From Erodium maritimum (Eukaryota > Streptophyta > Magnoliopsida > Geraniales > Geraniaceae), in the NCBI GenBank assembly GCA_963921825.1, contig OY997594.1, positions 12,777,001-12,841,000 of the forward strand: 64,000 bases of DNA, given 5' to 3'. A model generated the notes under the pieces. The model had not been told where the DNA came from, made no database searches, and saw nothing but the letters and a program-made list of their open reading frames with translations. A program made the translations under genes and the position numbers. Positions 31,775 to 43,918 of the stretch are shown piece by piece; positions within the stretch are counted from its first letter, which is position 1; the number at the start of each line of letters is the position of its first letter.

Positions 31775-33135
31775 TCAAAATAAAGCATCCCTGATCCTAA
31801 CAAAAAGTTTATTTTCAAGTGGTAATGAGTGACCATGAAGCAACACAAAAGTTGCTCCGAAGTACGAATTGAGATCCTGAACTTTCACCACAGTTCCAAA
31901 CTTGCCCATAATAGCAAGCATCGTCTCTTTACACCATCCCTGAATAGGTATCCCCTGTAATGTGAACCAACAAAAACTCCCACTATGTAGACAGAGCTTC
32001 GATTTGCTTGGAATCACACTTAACCAAGTCCCAAGTCAGGTCCATAACTCAGCCTTTATGCCCTCGTCAACAATCTCCTCCTTTGAATTAATAAGGAAAA
32101 TATGATTTTCCAAAGAACAAATATGGACCTTAATTTTATCGTCCGCGTCCACCAATGCTTGTAATTGGAAAACAGGCCAAGCTTTCTTTGAAACTCCCAT
32201 GACACCATGATCAACCAGATATTCCATTTCAAATACCTCTACACCATCAACTATTGTTCAGTCAAGGATAGGATCGAACGGATTATTTGGTTGATCCCTA
32301 AGATCTCTTTCCTTCATTCATGGTTGTTGGGGGTTCTTGAACTTTCTCTACGCCTGAGCCGCAAATAAAGTATGTCCACCCTAACAAGACTCGTTCAAAC
32401 GTCGAATGACTTCCTCTAACATTGTTGGATCCTTCAATGTAGCAAAACCAAAATATTTTCCAGCCTCATTCATAACACCCGACAATTGGACATCTGACAC
32501 CTCCTCCACAGCTTCGACTATCTCCCTTACGCTTCGGACCGTAACCCCATCTGGAAAGTTCAACACGAACAATCTGTTCATTTTCATTTCCTGAATAATA
32601 GACAATGATTTTGTGAACAACTTCTCAGGAATATACACTTGTGATAGAACTTTGTGCATGATCTCATCCCCACCAAACAAATGTTTCCTTGCCGAAACTG
32701 ATGAGGGTTTTGTCCCGACCATCTCCCACCTAACATCAACTGTGGACGTCTCTGAATTGCAACTCTGAACGTTCCTCTTTGGTGTGGCAGAATCTCCAAA
32801 CATGGCAGCAAGGTCCCTCTGATTAGGAACTAGGACTGGGGACCCATCTAGATGAACGGTTTTGAGCTTACCTTGTTCCTCCCCCTCCGAGATGTCTCTT
32901 CCCCTACACTTCCTCTAATTGTCGAGCCTCCAAAGCGAGCTGCAAAGGACGTTGGACAAGGGGATTTTCCAAATACCTTACCAGACTTCATCTCACCAGT
33001 TTTAATGGAGATTGTGTGTTGAGACGTTAATACCCAAGTTGGAGGAAGTTGTAACACACAGAGGCCGTTTTCACCTAGCTGAAGACATGTCCGGGAAGGT
33101 CCGATCAAGCTACCACTTCCATAGCCGGTGACCAC
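31775..33135 (-). pseudogene. LINE ORF1 relic with RRM domain (BNR-like)
   Basis: Several minus-strand open stretches (33135-32848, 32803-32381, 32227-32036, 32017-31775) read as one broken protein. The second holds an RNA-recognition motif: RNP2-like LFVLNFP and RNP1-like KYFGFATL separated by about 30 residues, ending in a helix. The last stretch contains WFTLQGIPIQGWCKETMLA, resembling the middle domain of plant LINE ORF1 proteins. Plant L1 elements of the BNR type are known to carry an RRM in ORF1. Stops and frameshifts make it a pseudogene; a decayed host RRM gene is the alternative. No RT domain was found next to it. Confidence 0.5.
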
Positions 33136-33459
33136 CCTACCCTCATGTGGCGTCTAAATCTGTGGGTTCTACCGCAAAAATCTCGCCATAACAGTCCACA
33201 ACGTCCTCTCAATCCGAGTTGTGATGACGACGATGGCGAGTCGGAGAGGGGAAACGTGACCTCTCGCACAAACTACAACCCACGAAATAAAGGCCTAGGT
33301 TGTCGAGAAATCGTGTACCAACGACTTCACCACCACACCAACAAGCGAAACACTGAGGTTCCCTGTGATTTTACCGGTGGCGGGCTGAGAAACACTGACA
33401 TCTACCTAGGGATTTTTCTTTTGGGGGCACGTGGCGCGCACGTTCAATAGTTGCTTAAG

Positions 33460-33815
33460 AGAATCGGTTTACAGTGCCTTATTTTAATTTTTAGCCTTTT
33501 GTTGGGTTTTGGTTTGTGCTTACCTTCGAGCTTTATGGTAGGGGAATCTGGTTTTTAGACCGTTTTAAGTATCGTTGTTTAACGTCTTGTTGAAATAATA
33601 GTATTTGTTAGCTTTATGATTGTAAAATCTAAGTTATAAACCTATTTCGATCTTCTTATTGGATTCGGTTCCGATGTTTAAGATGTGTATGCTTGTATTT
33701 CTATTACAAGGCCGCAACTAATTAAGTGTTCAAGTTTAAAAGAGACTTGTCCGTGTCTTATCTGTAGTTTACTGAAATATGAATTTTTATACATATATTT
33801 TGCCGATAAAAAAAA
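33460..33815 (+). mobile_element. Truncated LINE-like 3' end with A-tail
   Basis: The plus strand here has the T-rich, low-complexity look of plant L1 3' ends and closes with TTTTGCCGATAAAAAAAA at about 33799-33815. A close match, TTTTGCTGATAAAAAAAA, closes another such stretch at 56813-56830, so both look like 3' ends of one LINE family. The 5' parts are missing or unrecognised. Confidence 0.5.
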
Positions 33816-36133
33816 TCATCTTACAATTAGCCTCATAGACACTGTTTCCTTCCTTCTCTATAAATGGGCCTTGGATTCCTCCAGACTCCATATGGGTCCA
33901 ATTCAGCACACTAACTGGCCCCCAGCCCCCCACTTTAATTATTATACATCATGTCCAGATTCTGTTTTACAGCTGATTTCTCACGGGCCTCCCAACCCCC
34001 CTACGATAAGCATCTAGGCTTCAATTTGTGTGCACAGACTACCCATATCTTGAACATATGAATTAACTGTAGATGCGTAAAGATAGCAAAATTATCCGAT
34101 CTCTATAGGACTTGTGTTGCCGATCTCTGATTGCATAAATTGAATAATGTAGTAAGGACAATGGAAGCAATATAACAAATGGGTAATTGCAAGAGCATAG
34201 GAATTATAGAATTTACTAACATGGATGTTGGTGACATACAATATAAAGAAAATGATATATGTTTGGATCTATAAATTTTACAACTAATTAGTATTTATAT
34301 CATTTTCAACACACAGTCAAAACTTCATAACCATAAGATGTCAAATTAGTTACAAACTAAAGTTAGAATTATAATCTCTCTCATTGTCACATTATTAAGC
34401 ATTAATTTGTTCAAAAGAAATCAACAGCGGCCTTTCTAGGGGTTTTCCCAATTCCGCCGCCCCCGTCACCAGCCTCCACTACACCCTTTACTCTCACCAC
34501 AGCGTAACCACCGCTCGCATCGTCATCTCCAAGCTTCGGCCTCCATGGACGTTGATCACCACCTCCATCACACCACGAAGATACCCCCCCCCCCCAACCA
34601 ACGTCCCGAGCACGATCTGCAACCCCGTCGTGGACTCCGACCAGGCTAACAACGACACCATGATCGTGATCTCGGCAGCCTTCGTCTCTCTGGTGGCTGT
34701 CTTTCTTCTGCTCACCGGCCCAGACCCGAAGTTTATACCGGAACCGCCTCGCCGTCGCCCACAAGCTCTGCCGGATAAACATGGGATTTCGGTGTAAATT
34801 ACCCGACAACTGAGAACCAAGGAGGACATCCAGAATCCATAGGCGGAGGCGATTCAGCCTCCTTCGGAAAAATGAGACGAGTCGGCGGGGTGGGAGAGTC
34901 CGTCTACGGACTATACCCACAGACCCGGGACTACCGGTGCTGGGAGGTCTCGGAAAAATCGTACTCAGAGCATTATATTTCCTCTTGCTTTCTGAATTAG
35001 GTCGTTTTTATTTGGGTTGTATTAGCATGGTTGTTTTCGTTTCTAGGATCAATAAGCTGAAACGTTGCGTAAGAGGATGTCCTCAGTTTGTATTTACGGC
35101 AAAACGTAGTATCTTCTACGGAACCATGAGAGCTGGGTCGCCTACGTGAGGCCCGGACAAATATCTGGTATCCAGGGCCGTTAGGCTCTACATTGTAATC
35201 GTTCATTTGGTATAATACCCTTCCTTTTGTTTCAAAAAAAGTTAGAATTATAACTGGATATATACCGTTTCAATCGAAGGCTAACCGTAAGACCCACTCT
35301 CTGATTGGTCAGGATACCACAATATCTTGGGAGTTGCTTCCCCTACTCGGACCTCTGACACCTTCTGATTTGTGTTAAAAAAAATTGGATCAACAGTCAG
35401 TGTTTTCTTTTCTTTTTTGAACGAAAAGTACAATTTTTTTAAAATCCAAAATCAACTATAAAGGAGTACGTTAGGACTATCATTCCCTGACCACTAAAGA
35501 ATAACAAACATAAAACATAATTGTAAGAAAGTTCTTTTAATAATATAATTGTTATAAACGGTACTGAAACGCCACATAGGCATAAAGGAGATGTGGGGGA
35601 TTGGAAATGAAACTGGAAGTCATGTTCAAGATAGTGCTTAAATGCTGCATCTAGGGGCGAAGCTACCGAACTTAAACTGCATCAACTGTAGGAGGCATGA
35701 ATTTCACCAAGGTCCCTCCCGGAACCAATCCCCGAAGCTAGAGGATCTTTACATTCCTCTTGGCGAAGTAGCTTACCAGACCTCGCATGATCATCTCGAT
35801 GTTCACCAGTAGACCCTCTCTTCACCCTTCTAACATCGGCTTCATCTCTATTTCTATGCCCAAGCATAATGAAACCTAAAACTTCGGTTTCTTGTTACCA
35901 GAGAACTGGCCAACCACCAATTTTTTTCAGTCTGGATCGACTTTCTCGGCTTGGAAGTTGACCCGAGGACCTGTACCCTTAGGTACATTGCTCAGGGAAA
36001 CAATTGGGGCCCTTCCTCGAGGCAAGGCGCCTTTAGGTACAGTGCTTGGGGATAGGGGTTCGATCCTTAGTGGTAAGCTCCGAGACCCCTGATTCCCCCA
36101 ATCGGTCGCGTATGGCTTAACGCTTTGATCCTT
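33816..36133. other. Unassigned sequence with a GC-rich block and a possible LINE tail
   Basis: The interval 34411-34920 is GC-rich with overlapping open frames on both strands but no domain I recognise; it includes a poly-C run at 34587-34600. The plus strand near 35160-35240 ends in a short A-run after T-rich sequence, again like a LINE 3' end. Nothing else can be supported. Confidence 0.35.
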
Positions 36134-37113
36134 CTAGTACTCCAATATAGATGAATCGAACTGTGGGGTACCACCTATCTCCCGGTCACACTCTTGGACT
36201 ACATGTCCGATCAGCCCACAGTTAAAGCAAAAGGAAGGCAACTTTGTGTAGGTCAGCGAAACTCGAAATTGGTCCGAAAATTCCTTGAAACGCAACAGCA
36301 AATGACGACGCAGGGGATGCTCCACGAGGTGCCAGAACCTCACTTTCACCGCTCCTCCCCATCAGAGGCCTCATTGGTCACACGGAACAGCGACACATAG
36401 CCAAAGATTCGAGCCAATTTTCTCCCCAGTCGCTCGGGTCCTCACCAATGGAGGGAGGTCATGGGCGTGAACCCATAGTTGTAGCCGATCAAGAGCGGGG
36501 GGTTCACTAGCCATCGGGTCCAAATCTCCGAGTAGGAGCGGACGTCCATCGAAGCACCAAGGCTCCTTTCCCTGGACCCATGCACGAGCCTCCTCCGATT
36601 CGAAATAGAACCCAAAGACGTCGGGGCCTATGTCTTTGATCACCAAACCCTCCGCGGATCTTCCTCATGCATTTGTGATAATCTAGAGTAAAACATCCTT
36701 TCGAGGACGCTTCGAAGTCCAAAGCTTTCCCATCATGGAGAACTGTTGGCGTGTAATTACTGATGGGCTCACCGGAGAGTATGGTACCAGGACCTCCAAC
36801 TCCTTATCCTCCTCCAGCAAACACGAAGAGAAACCATCTTGGAGGCTAACCAGGTTAAACTCGAGAGAGTCCGGCAGTACCACTACTCCCTGAGTAGAGC
36901 TGGCTTTCCTTGGCTTGGGCACCCAGTGATGGCGAATCATGCCCGGAGACGTAGTAAGCAAGGAAGGGATCACGGGAATTTGCGCCGCATTAAGTATCGA
37001 CCTTTCTCTCGATGTCGACCATGGGTGCCTTTCCAGAAAGAGGGTCCCGACACAGTGGAGACGACGAGAGTTTGCTGAGAACAACGGGTGGCGGCGAAGC
37101 ATCGCTGAGATCA
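36134..37113 (-). pseudogene. LINE ORF1 relic with DUF4283-like and CCHC domains, copy 1
   Basis: On the minus strand the order is an N-terminal stretch with ITRQQFSMMGKLW (about 36740), a DUF4283-like region (GFYFESEEARAWVQGKEPW, then LLLGDLDP and LWVHAHDLPP; 36646-36371), and a CCHC knuckle CFNCGLIGHVVQEC (near 36200). This is the layout of plant L1-type ORF1 proteins, which bind element RNA. Frameshifts at about 36650 and 36360 break it. Its upstream part is cut at 37118 by the Tekay-like element and resumes at 48617. The plus-strand relic at 60101-61130 is clearly homologous. Confidence 0.65.
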
Positions 37114-37118
37114 ACGAC

Positions 37119-40100
37119 TGTCACGCCCCAAATCCGGTATTTACCGGACTCGAGACGTGACCGGAATTAATAGTGGAAAAGCAATAATTAAATACTAAGA
37201 CTTTTATAACATTAAGGTAAGCTCTCTGAAATCAACAACTATACATAGTTCCAAAACTGAAAATGAATCAAATAAGTAATGTTTAAAATACATGAGACCA
37301 ACATAACTCTAGTAAAACCCAAAGAAGTCCAAAAGCTCTCGAGCCTCGACCTCCCTAAACATCCGGAACGCCTGTAAAACAGTTAGAAACCAAAGGGGAT
37401 GAGCTTACGTTCAGTAGGAAAAACCTTAATAACTCAACCCTTAAGTCAAAGATGAACTGCTTACAAATGTAATTCGAACAACAATGCAATAAGATAAATA
37501 AGAAGTAATAAGGAAACGGAAACGATTACAACTACGCAATAGTATCAAGGTAACCATAACATAAAGAAATTCATAATAAATAATTTAAAGCCTCAATAAG
37601 AGTAAACTGGGAAATAACAGTATCTTGCTGACCACTTGCTTTCTCAAGCCTCCGATCCATGGATAGATTCTGGGATCACCTCGGTTCCCATAATCCGATC
37701 CACCAGAGTATCCACATCATATCAGATTTTCCCTCGGTCCAGAGGAGGTACATACATCGGGGCACCGAAACCAATTCGGAAATTCCACCTAAGGACCATA
37801 TGTCATAGGGAACCAAGTAGCGCTCCACTGGGACGCAGTTCCTTGGGGTGAAACCTTAAGTAACCAGAATTAATATCCCGCAGGATCTGCCGAGCCATAG
37901 GCTACTCTCGTCACTCAATATCCCGTAGGATCTGCCGAGCCGTAGCTCCTCTCGTCACTCAATATCCCGTAGGATCTGCCGAGCCGTAGCTCCTCACATC
38001 ACTCAATATCCCGTAGGATCTGCCGAGCCGTAACTCCTCACATCACTCAATATCCCGTAGGATCTGCCGAGCCGTAGCTACTCACATAACTCAATATCCT
38101 GTAGGATATTCCGAGCCGTAGCTCCTCACATCACTCAATATCCACGGTATCTGTCCAACTCCAACCACCACAACGGCACCGGATTACCTCCCCCCCCCCC
38201 CCCCCCCCCCGGTGTAGTACCGAACCAAGCAAGCAAGCAAACAGACAAACAAACGAACAAGCATACATTTCAAGAATAAGAACAAAGGAAACAAGCATTA
38301 TCATTCATCCATCAATCAACACATATCGGAACACACTTTCATCACTACGAAGACATCCAACACCATTCCATACTTACCGTATACTTACCTGTCACGAACC
38401 ATCGGTACATCGATCACCTGATTGTACCCCTTGGCACAACCAGTCATACTCGATCATCCGTTCAAACCACAGTTTATCAACACAATCACTCAATCAACCA
38501 AGTAAACATTCCACCAGTCAACAATCATGTGAACGATCAATTAAACACTCAAACAAGTAAGTTAACTAGTTTCATTAGACCTTTACTTGTCCTAATAACG
38601 AGCAACCAAGCATGTGAACCTAGCACACAACTAATCCGAGAGCTCTTCACAGCCTCTCTACCAGTAAATCAATCCCAAGTATTGAAAGCAAGCTTCACTA
38701 ACCGTCATCATCCTAAGCATGCATACTAGACTCATCCGTTCATTAGTAGTTGAAGTACGATTATTCTAGTTATTCGCATCCTATAGGCAATTCTAACACC
38801 TTTCCGATTTTATTATCCTAATCATGCATACTAAACGTTAACTAAGAAATTAAGACTTTCCCTACCTTGTGGTCTTCCTCTCAACACTCTGATGTCGTAC
38901 ACGATAGTCACCACACTGATCTTCACCCGGGTACCGGCATGATCTTCGTTCTTCTAGCTCGGGTCCAAGCCTTTGTGCTCGGGCGAAGTCCCGTCTAGGT
39001 TTAACAAAGAAAAGTCCAATCAAAACCGGTAAACGTCCAAGGTTCTTTAAATACTCCAAAATTGTCCTTTAATTCTCACCTTTAATTAATTAAATCAGTT
39101 AAATAAAATCTTATTTTAAAAACAATTTTCTTTACTGCCGGGTCGACCCGGATCCGAGCCCGAACCCGGTCCAGACCCGGTTCTGACGTCCAAATGGGCC
39201 CAAGGCCCGTTCTCGCTGCTGGCCCAAGGCCCGACCTCTTTCTCATCTGGCCCGAGGCCCATGTCTGTGGCCCGAGTCACCCGGCCCAATATCTCAACCA
39301 GGCCCGAGGCCTGCCAGCCTTAACCCTGAGCTCGTTCAGCTCCGGCGAGCTTCGTGTGTTCCGGCCACCGTCTCCGGCGGCGACAACACCCAGAATTCGC
39401 GCGACGGGCCGGCGGAGCTGAGGAAAAGGGCGGCGGAGTCCGGCTGTGGTTAGACGATGGGTACGGCGTCAGGTACGTCGTCAAGGGTCGTGCTTCGCTC
39501 AGATCTAGGGCTCGAGACATCGCCGGCGGTGGTTCCTTCAGCAACAGCTCGTATCGAGCTCGAAAGGGTGCAGATTCCGTTCGATACGAGGTCGGGGAAG
39601 AAGAACCCAGGCGAGGGAAAGCTCGATTTAAGCATGGAAGGGCGAACCCGAAGGGAAAGGTCGCCGACGTTGCCCTCCATCCGCGCGTGAGCTCGGCTTG
39701 CGAACGGAGATGAGGCCTCAGGTGGGTGCGGCCGAGAGGATGGAGATGACGGTGAGGGTGAGGTTGCCGAAAGAGAAACAAGGGGAGGGAGAGATCGAAG
39801 GAGATCGAGAGGATGAGAAGAGAGAGCAGCGGCCGTCCTCGGTTCGTGTGATGAACTCGTGAAGAAGAAGACCCCTTAGTGGGAGGTCTTAGGGTTTCAG
39901 AACGTGGGCTTGGGCCGAGCAGGTGCGCGCGAAGCTTGGCCCAAAACTGAATCTGGCCCAGTCCGTTTCCAAGCTCTTCTCCCCCTTTTTTCTTTTTTTT
40001 TTTTGAAAATTCCTTTTCAAATAAAACTTGTTGCAAAATTCCATCTCTACGTTTCTGATTTCGCAAAACACCCATTTGCTTCCTATTTCAGATAATACTC

Positions 40101-40125
40101 TTTTTTGAAAGAGCGGGGTTTTACA
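37119..40125 (-). repeat. 3' LTR of the Tekay-like element
   Basis: This LTR is 3007 bp. From left to right it has the TGTCACGCCCC end, a 44-bp tandem array (six full units from 37872), a 21-base poly-C run (38190-38210), a GC-rich block at 39300-39850 and the GGGGTTTTACA end. The LTR at 45738 has one array unit fewer and lacks two segments of roughly 35 and 47 bp present here near 38545 and 38800. Confidence 0.92.
37872..38156. repeat. 44-bp tandem repeat array in LTR
   Basis: Units start at 37872, 37917, 37961, 38005, 38049 and 38093, with a partial at 38137. The core is AATATCCCGTAGGATCTGCC, followed by GAGCCGTAGCTCC and CACATCACTC. The matching array in the other LTR has five units. Confidence 0.92.
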
Positions 40126-40480
40126 GTCTACCCCCCTTAAAAGAATTTCGTCCTCGAAATTTACAATGAACGTTCGCCTCTTGTACCTTTCTCAGGGAAA
40201 GTTCGTTCAAAACTCGTCCGCGAGGGATCCGCGGCGTACTTCCGCAGTTGGGACTACGTGGAAGTTACTAGGCACGGTTCTAGCCCTGCCTGAAGATCTC
40301 AAAAAGTTTGGTATGATGCGAGGCCAACTTGCCTCCGACATGGTCGAACCGCTAAAAGTCCTTCTTAGCCTCACTTTCAGTAATACGCGCTCACCGAATG
40401 TAAACTCCAGAGGTCTGTGCCTCCTAACTACATAATTCTTTTGTCGGCGCTACACAGCTTTTAACCGTTTCTGACATTAC
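40126..40480 (-). pseudogene. C-terminal tail of chromovirus-like pol
   Basis: Minus-strand reading gives RRHRPLEFTFGERVLLKV, resembling the segment after integrase in Tekay-type pol (RRRPLEF..GDxVxLKV). Further on, NFEDEILLRG overlaps the polypurine tract, also usual in this lineage. Intervening stops show decay. Confidence 0.55.
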
Positions 40481-42662
40481 GCAGAAATCACTTAATCGTA
40501 CTTCACTAGATCACGCTATTTTCTCCAACGCCATACTTGGCGTTGCAAAACCGTCTTTCTCAACAGTTCGCAGAACCAACGTGCAACGTCTCATAACTAC
40601 TCAAAATGCCACCCTTAGCAGTGTAAATCGCATTACCCAAAATGTCACAAAACTACGCGCGACGATTCACCAACTCAAGAATGCCGAGTCATAACACAAG
40701 TCGAGAAAACATCCAACCACTTAAGAAAACTAAGGTGAAGATCTCGATGTCTCACACCAGAATTTCTGTCGTCGAAGGTATCCTGCTGGAACTCTCTACA
40801 AGTCAACCCAAGTCGAAACCAAACACAACGTAACTCAACCAATTTCTCTTTAGTGATCGTCACAGGATCAAACCCAACGGAACTCAAGTACTAAAAAGTC
40901 ATGACCGACTACAAACAACTTCCAAGGGAGTAATACGTACTCCAAACGACAAACAAAAGGCCTCACTAACACCGAAGGATCTGGAACAAACGTCCGTTTC
41001 ACCACATCTCGTGGACAGGTAGGCGTACCAAAAACAAGTGAATAAAACAAAGCACCGACCTCTAGTCGTAAGTCGGCGTGCCTCAAAATGTACTACCAAG
41101 AGAAGCTCATGTTATCCGAAGTGCGGCATACTTGCCCAATTCTAACGACTGGTCACACCTGGTAAAACCGTTCAAGATTCTCAACCTGATGGAGATTCAA
41201 CCACTCAACAAGTATCAGGATCCTAGAATAAGGAGAAACCAACAAATTTCAACTACGGTCGAACACAAAGTTAACCAACTTGCTATAACTCTCTTACTGT
41301 CGATACCAGTTTATGCTTCTGACAAAACCGTTTTGCGAGTCATTTTGTATAAGTCATTGTATCTGCGATACCACGATTCTCAGACCTGTGTACTGTTTCG
41401 TACAACCACGATCTCTACCAACACCTAGTCGAACGAACGACGTACAACAACAAGAACGGTAGAACCTCGTACTGGCATTTAGCCGAAAGTAGGTGTCCTT
41501 CAAGATACCAAACAAACGTACAATAGTCATACTTGTCAGCGAGACACAATCCAAGATTTATCCATAAAGTTTATCTCGGTCGGTGGTTATCCTTATACCG
41601 TTGCCACTCGTTCACGAGTTGTTGATCAAAACAACTTATAGTCAAGTCCACCCAAGTCACCCCAGAATGAGTAATCATCAAGCACTGAGATCTCGATAAA
41701 TTGAACCGTTCAGAAACTAGTGCGGTTTCTTCCATCGTCCCTCAACAACGATTAACTCATATCCTTACCCGTGCCCATGCATGGCACAAAATCCGACCTA
41801 CCCCACAACGCTTCGTTCGGTGCCATCTTGTTACTGGCCTGGAAGCTTGTGGTAGTCGCCCTCGGCTATTTGTTGCCGGGTGTCAACGTGAGGTGCTTTC
41901 ACTTCCAAGGAGTACCCTTGTGGTTATGCTTAGTCCTCGCGGGACGTTTGGCGTTCGTTCTTCTCTTGCTGACAAAGGTACACCTATTTATTCTTCTCCG
42001 CCGAGAAAATTTCCTGGTCAACTCTCGGTGTCATTCGCCTGTTCCGCGTGAACTGGCGACAAACCGCTTGGTCCCTCCGGGACGAACGTAGAGAGCACAC
42101 TCTAATCCAATCTCTTAAGTACGATACACACTTGTGCAGCTTTTCGCTCGTTACGCGAGATTGTGAAACAAAAATGTTTCGACGGTTCAAACCTTGTAAC
42201 TTAAATCTTTTAGCAGGGGTAGAAGGAGATGTCGATTACGACTCCTGTGGGTGCGGGCCCACCACGCTTCCGCTGCGCTACTCTGATCTTATCGTTGCTA
42301 GTCACCTCCGGTGACCGGTCGGACCGTTTATCGGTCAAGGCTGCATCTTTCCACTGCTCAGCATTCGCTGCTGATGACACTCATGAACGTCCTCTGTTTT
42401 ACTCAATGGTTCTTAAAACTCGATCAGTACTCTTGACGAGAGAAAAGAACTATCAGTGTGATAAGGTCTGTTGGTCCTCCTTCAGACTCAAACTGACACT
42501 AATCGGTACCACCACACCTCTAGTCGGTGTGTCAAGATACGGGTAGGGTTACCAGTTTTAAATTTCGTTCCAACAGAAAATAACCATGAAAATAATCATG
42601 ACCAAGTGTAAAGCTCAAGTGTTAGCGAACACAATCCACAATGTAAATCGTAAACGGGCACT
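40481..42662. other. Interior of the Tekay-like element without recognisable RT or integrase
   Basis: About 2.2 kb lies between the pol tail and the gag zinc knuckle, where protease, RT, RNase H and integrase should be; these normally need about 3 kb. Only a weak protease-like stretch (near 40900-41080, minus strand) may remain. The rest shows no catalytic motif in any frame. Confidence 0.45.
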
Positions 42663-43918
42663 CTAAGCGATCTCGAGATCAGTATCAAGTCCCTCAACTC
42701 GGGGTCCGGCAATCGCGTATGCTCGGCCCTGCTGAATCAGAAGTCCTTCTCTCGGTGGTGGTGGAAAGAATCTGTTGTTGTGACAGCGTGTCCTCTTATC
42801 GGCTCTCGTAGGCTGACCTGCAGGACGGTTTGTGAATATAACACTCCATGGGCATTTTCGGACCAGATGTCCAAACTGTTTGCACGAAGGACAAAACTGT
42901 ACCACTGGGGCAGGTCCACCGACGTTGATACCCCAACCCGTCGCGTCTCATCAGACTGGGTCCGTGGTTGGAACAATCATGAAGTCCTCTGCCTCTTAGT
43001 ATTGCGGCTCTTTGACGGCCTTAGGAAGTCACTCGGCCTCGGCCTGTTCTTCCGCGCTCTGGCGGTCTCCTGAAGATGCTTCTCAACGGCTAGCGTCTGA
43101 TCCACTAGTACAGAAAATCCTCACTCTAAAGGTAATAACTTGACCCGCGAAGGACGGGGTGAGTCCTCTCTCGAACACCCGTGGCGGCTCTCCTCGGTTT
43201 GCACCATCTCGGCGCGAAGCGGTATAGGAACGTGAACTTCGCCTCATACTCAGAGACGGCCATCCCTCTCTGTTGCATATCCAACAACTGCTGGTGTTGG
43301 TCCTCTCGAACGGATCCAGGGAAAGATACTGTTTTATGAACAATCTATTGAACGGATAAAAGTCACCTCCAACCCTGATCTGCATAACTGTCACCAGTAT
43401 CAAGCTTCTCTCTCAAGCTGAACGGTCGCGAAAACATTCTCAGATGACCAACCGAACACTCTTGAAGTAACAAAGTTGCGGGTAATCCGCTCCAACCATA
43501 CTATAGCTGCCCCGGGGTCTGAACCCCCGGGACTGACTGGCGTGCTCAACCTTCGAAAATTTCTGAGAGTCTGGTCGTATTGCTGTGCATCCGGCATGGC
43601 CTCTCGATAGTGACGACGTCGGACGTAGGCACAGACTCTGGTGCCTGTGCTGCTGTCTCTTGCTGAGCACTGAGCGCTGCTGGTACTGCGCGAACCGCCT
43701 CATCCATAGGGGTCGCCTGAGTCGACTATACGATTGGGAAAACGCTCGATGGTGACCCTACCGGTCTACCTCAAAACTCTGGTGCCCTGTGGACGCCGCA
43801 CCCTGGTGCTTGCTGTCCCCGTCGGACTAACGGCTGGTGTCAGGCTCCGTCCCACAGCAGGGCGATTCCTGGTCCCTCTCGGACGGTAAACACGGGACAT
43901 CTCACGTACTCGTTGCAT
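42663..43918 (-). pseudogene. Chromovirus-like gag relic with CCHC zinc knuckle
   Basis: The minus strand has an ATG at 43918 opening a basic N-terminus, then a gag core spread over shifted frames (PGAAIVWLERITRNF near 43500; VGGDFYPFNRLFIKQY near 43360). A zinc knuckle CPSCKQFGHLVRKCP (CX2CX4HX4C, near 42880) lies close to the C-terminus. Order and motifs match Tekay-type gag. At least three frameshifts or stops separate the pieces, so no full Gag can be made. Confidence 0.75.

Noticed and set aside
34411..34920. Open frames on both strands in a GC-rich block as a possible host gene
   Set aside because: No domain, no start context and no conserved pattern was recognised, and a poly-C run lies within it.
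36045..36070. GGTTCGATCC resembles a tRNA B box, suggesting a tRNA gene or SINE
   Set aside because: There is no A box at the right distance, no cloverleaf, and no SINE-like tail or target duplication.
37872..38156. Regular repeats with constant spacing, CRISPR-like at first sight
   Set aside because: Units are contiguous 44-bp tandem copies without unique spacers, inside a plant LTR.
39320..40075. A 251-codon open frame on the minus strand (with a shorter counterpart at 47809-48557)
   Set aside because: It lies wholly inside an LTR, in a GC-rich block with open frames on both strands, and has no domain or conserved start. It is best explained by base composition.
40890..41100. A chromovirus protease domain on the minus strand
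   Set aside because: Only a weak resemblance (LEVGALFYSLVFGTP) with no active-site Asp motif and a wrong distance from the gag zinc knuckle, so it is mentioned only as possible.
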